Shown piece by piece: positions 12,291-24,900 of a stretch of 64,000 bases of DNA. Made by a program: the position numbers and the translations under genes. Positions within the stretch are counted from its first letter, which is position 1, and the number at the start of each line of letters is the position of its first letter. This DNA comes from Vespula vulgaris (lineage: Eukaryota > Arthropoda > Insecta > Hymenoptera > Vespidae): positions 1,916,001 through 1,980,000 of the forward strand of contig NC_066597.1 in assembly GCF_905475345.1 (NCBI RefSeq), in the 5' to 3' direction. The notes under the pieces are model-generated. The model made no database searches. It saw nothing but the letters and a program-made list of their open reading frames with translations, and was not told the origin of the DNA.

Positions 12291-12393
12291 GTTGTATCCA
12301 GTTATAAAATCAAGTCAATTAGTATAACGTGCGTTATATTTCAGTGTGTTATATTAAAAATAAGTGAAAAAAAAAGAAGAAGAAGAAATCAAA

Positions 12394-14843
12394 ATGACGG
12401 AAGCGAAGCCATCGGGAATAAGACCACCTTCGAAAATTGGCAGACCATGTTGCACTATACCACCGAGACCAGCTATTCCTCCACCATCTCCGAAAGCATC
12501 ATCAGGCAGTAAGTTTAACAAAACAAATGATTTTTCTTTTTGCATGAGTATGTCTGTGAGATGTGTGCAAATGTGTATGCGCGTGCGCGTGTGTATTTGC
12601 AATCTACGTTCTTTTTCGCACTCGATATCATTAACCTTTCTTTCTTTGTTTCCACGTCGCCATGATTTTTTATCAGAAATATTAATTTTTCTATTAGAGA
12701 TATATAGACATTTTATATATTTATTATATATGTCTGTAAAAAATTAATTTTATTTCGAAAAAAATAATCTTATACAGTATAGTAGTTTCAAAAAATGAGA
12801 ATTATAGTTAACAAAATAAATAAATAAGAAAGGTTGCCAAGCTAGTATGTGTGTGTGTATGTGTATGTTATTATATACACTCATAAATATACATACTGAT
12901 GTATATACAAAAAATTATATATATATATATACGTATGCACACACGATGTAATGCGAAACTGCAGTTACTTTATAATCAAAATACATAAAAATAGTTATGA
13001 GCATATAGGATCGTTCGTTCCGATGAATTATTATACTCGTATCCATATAATATCGCTTTTGTCAGTCTCCATTTACAAGGTAACGAGAACAGATCACCAA
13101 TCTACTACGTCACCTTACGCACGAGAATACGATACACGTTTGTGAGACCCTGAAACGAACCTGAACGAATGCTCTTACGAGTTCGTACACGCGAGCTTCT
13201 TGCAAGTCGTTCTTCCACCTCTCAACGCGACGCATCTCGACTGAATAGGCCTTCTAAATATCGGCTCCTGATCGAACGATTTTACTGCAAGTACGATTTT
13301 CATTCTGATGAAAATTTTGTTAAACGTGAAGAATAAGTTTTCATTTTCTTTTACCTTTTTTTTTTCTCTTTTGTAGAAATTTGTTCGATCATCTTGTATG
13401 TTTATATATATATATATATGGTGACATATTGTTTACTTTTTTGTTCTATTTTATTTCGTTTCATTTTTATCTTTTTATTTTATTTTATTTTATTTTTTTG
13501 TTAATATTATCCTACTCGAATAATAAGGAAATTTAATACGATCATTAATACGAATTTGTTAGTTTTATCGAAAGTGAGTGTGTATTCGTTACTTTTCTTT
13601 TCTTGTGTGTGTGTTTTTTTTTCTATTTTCTATTTCGAAGTTACGATCTTTATTAAAACGATTAGTTATGTATATAGGTTTTATAAAAAAAAATTGTGTA
13701 AAATATTACTACAATATCTCTTATAACTCTATTCAAAAAATTATCTTAACTTGTTTTATCGTAATTTGTCTTCGTAACACATAGGTCATACTTCATACGA
13801 CGGATTTCAAAAGACGAATATATTTTTGAACTTTTCGCATACACGTTCATTCCTAATCGGACTAATCCATATCGTCGTAATTCTTTCCAACAAACCGTAT
13901 ATTACAAAGCACGAATAATCTAAATTCAATAGAATAATCGACATTTCATGAAAATTAAATCAATGCAATTCTTTTTAATTATTAATTAAAACAAACCTTA
14001 TCGATCTTAAATAAAAAAAAAAGAAAAAGAATAAAAAATAAATCGTAATAATAACAAATTAACACTTCTATCTAATTATCAATCAAGACAAAACTTATCG
14101 ATCTTATAGATCCAAACTTTAAATTAAAATAATAATAATAATAACAACAACATTAAATTAACAATTTTATTCAATTATCAATTAAAACAAGCCCCATCGA
14201 TCTTATATAGCAAAACCTTAAATTAATACAATAATAACAAACAATCATACAGAATCCAAAATCTCGATTTCCACAACGTAACAAAAATAAATAAATAAAT
14301 AAATAAAAAGAAAACACACAACAACAACAAAAAAAAGGAATAAAAGAAAAAAATAGAAAAGAAACATTTTCGATGATCCGATAGAAAAGAATTCTTTAGT
14401 TGCAATATATAATATAATAGATAAACCATAGGTAGAAAAAGTTAGAAGAGGCAAGATTTGCGAGACTTTAACGATTGTATGCAAGAGACGTATTAAGAAG
14501 CCGAACGGTTGCATCGAGGGCACGTATCTCGCCTTATTCGATCGTGTCCAGTGGTTTCCTTAACCGAGAATCACACATGTCCAAGTAGGTAAAGCCTAAG
14601 GGGCGAAGAAGCGAATGAAGAATGAATAAACTAACGAATACACACATACATACATCTATACATGTACATACGTGTGTATATATATATATATATACTCTTT
14701 TTCTCGATCATGACGCATACATACATACATAAATAAATAAATATGTATATGCACTTATGCAATCCTACTGTTCATTATACGTTTTCACATTGTAGTTTCG
14801 ATTTCGACGTGTTCGTTTCATCTTTCTCGATCTTTTTTCTTCA

Positions 14844-14878
<35 letters not shown>

Positions 14879-15786
14879 CTTTTTTGTTATCACATTTTTT
14901 TATTATTATATTTATTATATATATTAACTAAGCATCTCGAAATGAACATTACCGTCTCTTCTTCTCTCTCTCTCTCTCTTTCTCTCTCTTTCTTTCTCTG
15001 TCTGTCCTCTTTCTCGCACACACATATATCATACGGCTCGTATTTCGCAATGCGATAGGGAAACTCAAGGCAATGATAAAATTCATTTTCCATTTTATTC
15101 TATCTAACCGGATCGATATCGATTGATTTTATTTGTTCTTTTTATTCCTTTATATATTATATATATATATATTGTTTTGTTTTGTGTTGCTTTTTTTTCT
15201 TTCTTCTTTATTTACTCACTCGCAACGCTACGTGAGCATACTCCGATCACCGTCTCGATTCGTTAGATTCGTCTTTCGTTAATTTGATACTTATTATGAG
15301 AAACTTTTGCAAAAAAGAATAGAGATTAATAAAGCTTAGATGCTTCTTATCTTTAACTTTTTGTTCGAATATATATAAAAGAAAAAATAAATAAATAAAT
15401 AAATGAGAATAAAAAAAATACAATTAAAATGTATATCACTAAAGATATAACGCGATCGATCAAAAATGACAGAAATCAGCTGTTACTTTTAATACGAATT
15501 ACATAAGTTTATTATAAATTATAAAGCTTTCTTTAATTCTCTTATTTCTGGAAATTATCTTAAAATACTTGAATCATTGGTCGTACTCGTGACGCAATCA
15601 ACGTTCATCCATGGTTTTTATGGTAACCATGACACCATCCTCTAAATATGGCAAGATTAACGGTTTATTACCTTGTCTACCTGTTTATTCGTCGTTTTAG
15701 TCTTCTTTAATATTTATACAAGTGTTAATGTATTACGAAGCTGGTTTTGCAATCGTTATTGTCATTCTATAAGATCGTTTTCGATC

Positions 15787-15843
<57 letters not shown>

Positions 15844-15988
15844 GAGAAAAAGAAAAATGAGAAAGTTTCCTCTTTCATTTTACATATTAACAATTGCTAT
15901 CTTTTTCTTTCTCTATCTCTCTCTCTCACTAAACATACTTTTTGTTACTTAATAAATATGTTATCATTTGTAAGATATCATTGTTATC

Positions 15989-16087
<99 letters not shown>

Positions 16088-17824
16088 TAGTGAAAGATAC
16101 ATATCAATTTTTTTTTTATTTTTTTTTTGCAATATCATAAAAATCAAGATAATTTATTTTGAAAAAAAAGAAAAAGAAAAAAGAAATAAAAATCCAACTA
16201 ATATCATTAAAACATTTTCATAGAACATACATACTACTGTGTAAACGTCATCGTTCGTTTCTTAGAAGTCTCGATCACAAAATAAGAAAATCGTTGTTAT
16301 GCCAAGATGTCGAGATCTCGCGTACATCATCGTGTTTATCCGCTCGTAATCGTGAAATAATCTCGTTGAACATAAGTGTCTACCTACGCAAGTGCGCCTA
16401 TTCGATTTCTATACAACGATTTATAATAGATCTGATAGTAGTACATTTTGTTGCTACACCTACGAATACTCATTAATAATTAATTCAATCATCTCGAATC
16501 ACGATATCTGGACACATCGGCGATTCCTTTTCTAGAATTTTTTCTCTCTCTCTTTTTTTACGTTTTTTTTTCTTTTTGTAAAATACGAGTTTTGTAGGAT
16601 ACGAGCGAGAGAAATAAAAAAAATTGTCTCTCTTCTGCTAGAATTTACAATTCGATCGATTCGATTTGTATTTCATTTTTCTTCTTTTTTTTTTTTTCTT
16701 TTATTTATCATAAAAGAAAAGATCACGATTCATTATTGTCGTTAAGTAATAAATAATTTGTTACAAAATTCATATCGATCGTTCTCAATATATACACATA
16801 TGTGTATATATATATATATATATTATAATTATTATTATAATTATTAATTTTTAATCGTACAATTATAAACGGACTATAAATCAGTTGTCATTATTGCGTA
16901 AATCATAAACGATATATCATTATAATATTAAGTATGGTACGACAGGAAATGTAAATAGTAAACAATACATTGTATTCCATTCGTATTGCAATATTGTAAC
17001 GTGTTAAATGGTTATACGTCCCGGTCTATTAAACGTACGTCTTAAATTAATCGTCCATCGAATCGATCATACATACAAGCATAAAAAAAGATCGTTATCG
17101 TCGCAGAGATCCTTTTATATAACGATAGTCGTATAAGGATTCTCGTGCCCGTTTAATTTCCGTTGTAGATTCGTTATTGTGACAATTAACGAAGAGGGAA
17201 TCGATGCAACTAGAGTATGGAGAAGCAATTAGATCGATTAGAAGAAAATTATTGCCGATTAGTTAATTAACTCTTAAATATATATGATTGTTAAATTATA
17301 TATATATATATACACATTAATATTTCATTTAGTTTTTATATTAAATTTCACGAAAGAAAATAATTGCGATATATATACTATACATATGATGTAATGAATG
17401 TAGTAATTAAAAAAAGAATCATACATTTAAATGTTCAAAAAAAAAAAAAACCAGAAAGAAAGAAATCGATAAGAGGATTGGAACATGTTCGGAAAAAAAA
17501 TCCTTTCGTGTTACTCGTTCGGATGTGTGCATGTAGTTTGTCGTTTTTAGTATGTTTTGCATTATTTTGCATGGCAACTACCAGACAGTATGGATCATCT
17601 CTGGGAAACGCATGGTCGTAAATTAAGTGAAGCTGGATTGCGCAGAGGATCAGGTAGGTGGCTTCGCAGATTCTTTCATCTGTGTACCCTTTTTTTTTGT
17701 ACTATCATTGAAACGATTGAATTTTCAAAATCATGCTTATCAGATTGCGATGTCGAACTTCTCAATAATTTGCTGGTATACTGTAAACTACATATTTTTT
17801 ATGCGGCATGAAAAATTTTGAACA

Positions 17825-17881
<57 letters not shown>

Positions 17882-18301
17882 GCGCGAAATACGATAGTCA
17901 GCCTTTTCTTGTATGTTTACTACGATGCTTTAGAAGTAACGTAGAAGAGTGAATATTTCAAGATTAATGAAAAGAAAGAAAGAAAGAATAAAAAAAAAAA
18001 AAAATGGTAAAGAAAGAAAATGATATCGAATTGAATCTTGTATAATAGATACTAGTGTCGTATTGACGGAGGACACGGACAGCTTCATAATAGGAGATCG
18101 AGTATGGGTTGGTGGGACGAAGCCTGGTTCAATAGCTTACATCGGCGAAACACAATTTGCTCCAGGAGATTGGGCTGGCGTAGTACTCGACGAGCCCATA
18201 GGTAAGATCATTTAAAATTCAAGAAGAGAAAAAAAAAGAAGAGAAAGAACAATAACAAGAAATTGACGACGACGACGACGACGACGACGACGATGATGAT
18301 A

Positions 18302-18369
<68 letters not shown>

Positions 18370-18705
18370 AAAAAATCAATTTAATTGGATACTTTAGGAA
18401 AGAACGACGGGTCTGTAGCTGGCTGTCGATATTTCCAATGCGAACCTAAACGTGGAATTTTCTCACGCTTAACGAGATTGACCAGACAACCTCTACCAGA
18501 AGCATCGTCTCCGATTCAAAGAACTCCTACAACACCACCGGATAGTACAAGGGGATGCTTAATCAAGTCCGTTTCACCCTCATTGAGTAAGGATCGTTGC
18601 CAGAAATATTCGTCGCACGCCTGATATTTTTTTTTATATATATTTTTTTATTTTTATTTTTTTGGCTCCTTTTTATCCCTTGATTTTTGCATGACGAAGC
18701 ATTAT

Positions 18706-18739
<34 letters not shown>

Positions 18740-19076
18740 GTATATTGTATATATATATATGTGTTTTATCAATGAATCCATGACAGTTTGTATGATAAGC
18801 AAATCCTAATTTTATTAGTTACCTGGAATATCAATTGCAGATATTTCTTTTTGAAATTGCTTATATATATATATATAAATTTTTCTCTTTCTTTATTTTT
18901 TGTATACAAGTTACATTTGTTCCCACATATTAACGTAGAATAGTGTGCATAGAAGAATAGTTTTAGTTAATTTAGATCTGAGTTAATCGTTGCTTTGCCA
19001 TTTTGTAATTTGCAGTAATCTGCAAATTCTGCTATTCTGCGCTTCGTACACTGTCGTATCTTTCAATTTTGATTTG

Positions 19077-19122
<46 letters not shown>

Positions 19123-21913
19123 TAACATTGATTTGGTTTTCACCCGTTCGCCTACTTGCCTTACATGTGTCTATGTTTTTAATAAAATTAAATAAATGTA
19201 CTACGAATTAATGTATTATTTAAATACATAATATTAGTAGATTGCATTATGTTAGGCTGTTAAAATACTTTGCATTGTATAGTTCTTTATTTTCTTTTTT
19301 TTTTTTCGAAACGAAACAAAACAAAAAAAAATATTCGTATATACAAAAGAAAATTTTGTGTATATATCACCTAACACAAATATATACAGACGCATCGACT
19401 ACCAGCCTCTCGTCAACGGTCTCGCAAAGGGATTTGAAAATAGGTGAAAGGGTCATTGTATCCTCCAGTCAGGGAAGCAAAACAGGAGTACTACGTTATA
19501 TGGGAGCAACGGAGTTTGCACCTGGGGAATGGTGTGGAGTCGAATTGGATGATCCTCTTGGGAAAAACGATGGTTCTGTCGGTGATAAAAGGTCGGCAAA
19601 CAATTCGATTAATTTTTTTCGTTCATTTGTATGTTCATACATATGTATGTGCGTGCGTGCGTGTTTGCGTATGTGGTTCCTTTTTTAATTTAATTTAATT
19701 TTTTACCTTCGAAGTTCCTTCAGACTTTCGTCGATCAATAAATTTGAATATATCTATTCAAAGATACAACTCATATACATTAAAATGTAATTCAAACGAA
19801 TTAATTTAAAACAAATCGCTCGGTTCTCTATCGATAAGAATTTTATTTAGAATTTTAACTACTCACTTTTTATCATACAAACTCTACTTATCATTCTCAT
19901 TTTATACGTATCGTTATTTATTTATTTATTTATTTATCTATCTATCTATTTTTTTTTAAGAATGAATAAATAATTATAATGCAAAAAAAAAATATAAAGA
20001 AGAGGAAAAACGAATAAGATGACGATGACGATGTATAATATATTTCAACGTATAGGTACTTCGAATGTCGACCAAAATACGGCCTGTTTGCGCCAGCTCA
20101 CAAGGTCAGTAGGTCACCCTCGAGCAAAAGAACATCCTGCGTGATTCACAAGCCGTCTGGTGCTGCTCTTAACTCGACCTTGAAGAGGACAAATTCTCGA
20201 GAATCATTAGTCTCGATTTCCAGTGTTAACAGCAGTATAGCTGGCTCGAGAATTGCTACAGGCGCTACGAGGGTAAGATTCAAGATGCCAGAGTGAGATT
20301 CGTCGTGGGGTTAGGGGAAGGAGATTAGAAAAAAAATGAAACGAAAAAAAAAATAATACGAAACCCCTTAGACGAAAAGTTCCAAAAGAAAAAAAAAAAA
20401 AAATGAAAGGAAAAAAAAAGTATGATGCGGCTTTTGCACGAAATACCTTGCCATGGTAAATCAAAAGAAACAAAAATGCTCTTGCGTTATTTTCTTTCAT
20501 TATTGTAGGCTCTCCCCCCCCTGTCTCTTTTATTTTAGCTTGCTAAGAATCTTCGACGACCTTACTACTATTATATCCGTCCTTATCCCTCTTATTATTA
20601 CTTAAAATTGCTATTACTAGTCGTGTTAGTTATTGTTTTATGCTCGAATAGAGATTTAATATTGTTTGCTTCGTTTTTTGTCGAATGACATCGTCCAATA
20701 TGTATGTGCAAAGTATACTCTATCTTACATTTTATATTCTAATTCGTTTGAAGTGTAGAAGTATGTTGTGAATATATTAAAAAAAAAAAAAAAAAGTAGA
20801 AAAAAGAAAAAAAAATTGAGACACAACGACGATCGTTATTTCGACAAAATATGAATCTCCACTTTTTGTTATACTAATGATAGATTTTAGTTGTCAATTT
20901 ATTATTCATGTTTCTCCCCCATTTTTTGTTTCAACGAGAAGAGTTTATGTTTTGTCCGAACTGCATGATTGAATTTTTGTTGCATACAATATTCCAGCGG
21001 CCTGGTATGCGCACGTCGACACCTATTCAAAGTTCATTGCAGGTGAGAATACGATTAGTAGATTATTAACGACATGTAATGGGAATGATATTAGTTTTAA
21101 GAGAAGAAAAAAAAAAAAGGAAAAAAGAAAGAAAGAAAAAAAAAGAAAAGAAAAAAATTATATCGATTTAATCCGAGGACTTGGGATCGTTAGAAATCGT
21201 AGAATAAAATTAGTTAAAGAGCGCCTATGTGATATCTTACAGCTTAATCGTAAGGCTCGACTTTTGTTTTAAAACGATTACATTATTTAGCGATATTAGA
21301 TGCTGCCTTTTTTATTTATGTATATTATTAAAACAATACACGTTTATTGTATTTATTATTTATTTATTAGTAGACATATAGTAGAACATGTTTAGATAGT
21401 GCTGTGTAGATACGTTCTTATTTCGTATTCGTAGCAAAAAGAAAAAGTAGATTGTCTAAATGATCTTAGAGAGAGAAAAAAGAAAAGAAAAACAAAATAA
21501 CAAATTAGACATTCTATTTAGAAAAATAATTGTACATAGTTGTCTGTCGTATACCTTATAAATAAAATCCTTTCGGCTTTATTATTTTCCTTTTCTCCTC
21601 CTTGATAGAATGAAATTTTGTTGATAGGTGAGTATGCTACGTCTTTTTTTTTTCTTTTTTTTTCTTTCTGCCCTCCTCCAATAACAAATGTAATGACTGC
21701 ATTTCGTTAATCTAAACACGTATATGTGTCTGATTTATAAACACTTCATTAGACGTACTCGCAATGATTAAAGAATTATATTGCTTACATATATATATAT
21801 GCACGGCTATTGTCTTTTCTGTATTAGTTCGAAACCGGTTATTTAGTAGTACAAGGATTTGTCAATGACAAAGGATGGCTATGAGTTTAGATACGACTAG
21901 ACAAAGCTAGACG

Positions 21914-21996
<83 letters not shown>

Positions 21997-24900
21997 GCCC
22001 TCACTCTGTTTCTTTCGAAAGAGTGAGGAAGAGAGAGAAAGAGAGAGAGAGAGAATGATCGTAATGTTGTTACGTAAATTTATCCGTATCAAAGACAAAC
22101 ATTGGACTTGCATTTTAAAGAGATTAGAATGAGAACAACGCTTATTAATGAATCATTTCTAAATACATGTTAATGGCTGAAAATTAAGGACGTGTTTTTT
22201 TTTTCTTATTAGATATACGTATATATATATTTATAAATGTATTAGCTAAAAGATAGATGTAAACATTCTGTGCTCGTACGTACACATGATATTTTATTTA
22301 AATTCTATGCCTTTTTTTTGTAGTAAACAAAATATTTGTACCTTGATATATTTACTAATGAATATTTGTAGAATAGTAAAATTGTTGAATTTTGTTTAAT
22401 ATTTAATCGATTAAAGAAAGATGTTCGTTGAATTCTATTCGTTTCTTTTAGTTTTTCTTTTTTTTTTTTCGTTGCTTTCTTTTTCAATTAATTACCAATT
22501 AATCGTCCTGACGTGCGCTGCTTTTTGTCCTTCCCTCTTTTTTATTTATTTATTTTTTTTGTAAATAAAATATTCCATTTTAGGAAATGTTAAAGGAGAA
22601 ACAACAGGAAATAGAATTTCTACGAAGGGAACGAGATTTGGAAAGAGATCGTGTCACAAAGGCCGCCAATCAGGCTGATCAAGCGGAACAATCTGTAATT
22701 TTAATGAAACAAGAATATGATAAGGTAGAAAGGATCATTGTTAAAATTGTTAAAGATTCATATATATATATATATTTATTTATTTATTAATTTATTATAT
22801 ATCTTTCGTGAAGAAAACAAAAAAGAAAGAGAAAGAAAAGGGTAAGAAAAGTGTCAATTTTTTTTTTTGTAGTATCGCGAGGAGATGCAAAAGACCGTTC
22901 TCAATGCAGAAACGACGCTTAAAAAATTATTGGAAGAGAAGAACGCATTGGCGATGCAGTTAGAAGAGGAGAGAAGAAAATGCGAGGACCTACTCTTCCG
23001 TTTTGAGGAAGAATCCGTCAATAAAGACGATATACAAGTAAGTTTTCAAACGTAATTCTATCTGCTTGATTTTGTATGAAAAACAAGAAAGAAATATAAG
23101 GGCTAAAAAAAATTGTAACGAATACAATTATATATATATATATTTAATAATTATTTATTAATTATATATATATATTAATTAAAAAAAAGAAAGAAAGAAA
23201 AAAGAGATTCGTCGTTCCTAATAATTTTCGGCGAGTCTGTTTTTTCTTTTTTTTTTTTTTTTTTAAACATTACGCAGAAATTGTGAATCATTTCGATACG
23301 TAAATCGTAACAATGTAACAAATTGTACTTCCTTTTCGAATATTTTTTAAAACATGTGAGGATACGTACGTACGATGATATTCTAATTTCTTCTAAATCA
23401 TATCATCATACGAGTAGAAAATCGAATACATTATTTACATAAATGAATGGTTATGGGATATTGAAAAGGCTTGGCGTGTAGAAATTGAAAGCTTCGTCGG
23501 GATTTAAATCATGGGTGTTGGGTTTGCAAATGGAGACACAACACAAAAAGAGAAAAGTAAAAAAAAAAAACATAAAAAAAGAAGGAAAGAAAAGAGCGTT
23601 GCTTTGGGGAAAAAAAAAAGATCTATTAAAATCTTGTTAAGCGTCCGTTTAAACAATTTTGTGCTTCTTCGTAGGAAACCGAAAAATCGATCATTGCATC
23701 ATTGGCTTTAACACAGAAAACTTATGATTTATTTTCAGAAAGAGAGAAGTGATCAAAGTGTGAGTATGCATCGGCAGCCATTTGAATCAGAAGAGGGGTT
23801 CATGCTGTGTCTCTGCACCGCTTGTATTATTGTCACTCTTGTCGTGTCCCATAGCATTCGAAATCATTTATAACGTGAAAATTCTCTTTCTCTCTTTCTC
23901 TCTCTGTCTCTCTATACATATATCTCTCTTTCTATCTATCTCTCTGTCTCTATATATCTCATCGTTTAATAATACGCGATCAAAATGACGTTTAAGTTCA
24001 TTATAATTAACGTTGGATTGATTATATTATTAACGTTTGCTTAGAACGACGGAACAGTTTCGTTGAAAACAATTTTTGCGTTGATTCGTGTATTTAAAAA
24101 AAAAAAAAAAGAAAGAAGAAGAAGAAGAAGAAAAAGAAATTATGTAATAACGAAAACTCGATCGAATCTCTTCTAATTAATAAGGGAATATATTTATTAA
24201 CTATAGTTATCTATTCACTTTATAATTAATCATCGACAAATTAATATTTTGCTTTTCGCAATGCCTATTAAATGTTAACAAGATATCACTTATGCTACGT
24301 TTATACGCTTTGTGCAAATAATCTGAATTATTGTTAATAATTATTATCATATATTAGAGTGTCGAGGATCGAAGATATCGAAGACACCGCAAAGTAATGT
24401 AACTGTTTATTTATTATATTATTTATTATTTTTCTCGTTGTACCTTTGTGCAGATATTAATTTTTTTTTTGTTAATCTTCCGTTTACTTATCTTATTTAT
24501 TTATTTATTTATTCATTTATCTGGTTTTGGGTTGTTCATTTACATTCCTTCACGAAAGACAAAGATACATATGCACATACAGACACACACAAATGTATTA
24601 TTGTTAATTACGAACAGTTATTGTTAAATAACATATTTTGCATTGATTTATAAAATGGCGTTCGATTAATTATTATTCATTATTGTCTTTTTGCCGTACA
24701 TACATCTTCGTTTATTTCGTTTGTTCGTTCCTTTTGTTTTTCTTTTCATTTATTTATTCATTTATTTTGTTTTTTCAAATTTATTCTTTTCAATTAAAAT
24801 TCAAAGTTTAATAGAAGAATCATGTGTACTGGTGGAACATACATAGCTTTTCGTATATTTTTAGTGTGCTTCTCGAATTGCTATTAATCTCGATATTATA

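Larger units (their letters stand above)
9787..12393 (+). other. Upstream region of CLIP-190 (5' UTR/promoter)
   Basis: No coding exon is recognised. A less AT-biased patch at about 11330-11480 (GACCGTGACGGCGCTG through GAGAACGGCAGTG) stands out. It ends in a donor-like AAGTGTTAAG|TAAGGTGAGG stretch near 11535 and is the best candidate for a transcription start and 5' UTR exon. The rest is repeat-rich: a TA run at 10023-10086, a TA run at 11230-11292 and a GA run at 11859-11904. The segment just before the 12394 ATG (TATTTCAGTGTG at about 12340) contains a possible acceptor. Confidence 0.4.

Noticed and set aside
15929..16223. Open frames encoding poly-Asn, poly-Leu or poly-Tyr
   Set aside because: They are translations of the TCATTA/TTA repeat in three frames, inside a CLIP-190 intron.
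21600..21645. A 19-base acceptor/donor-bounded segment in a CLIP-190 intron
   Set aside because: Including it would break the frame between the phase-0 exons on each side.
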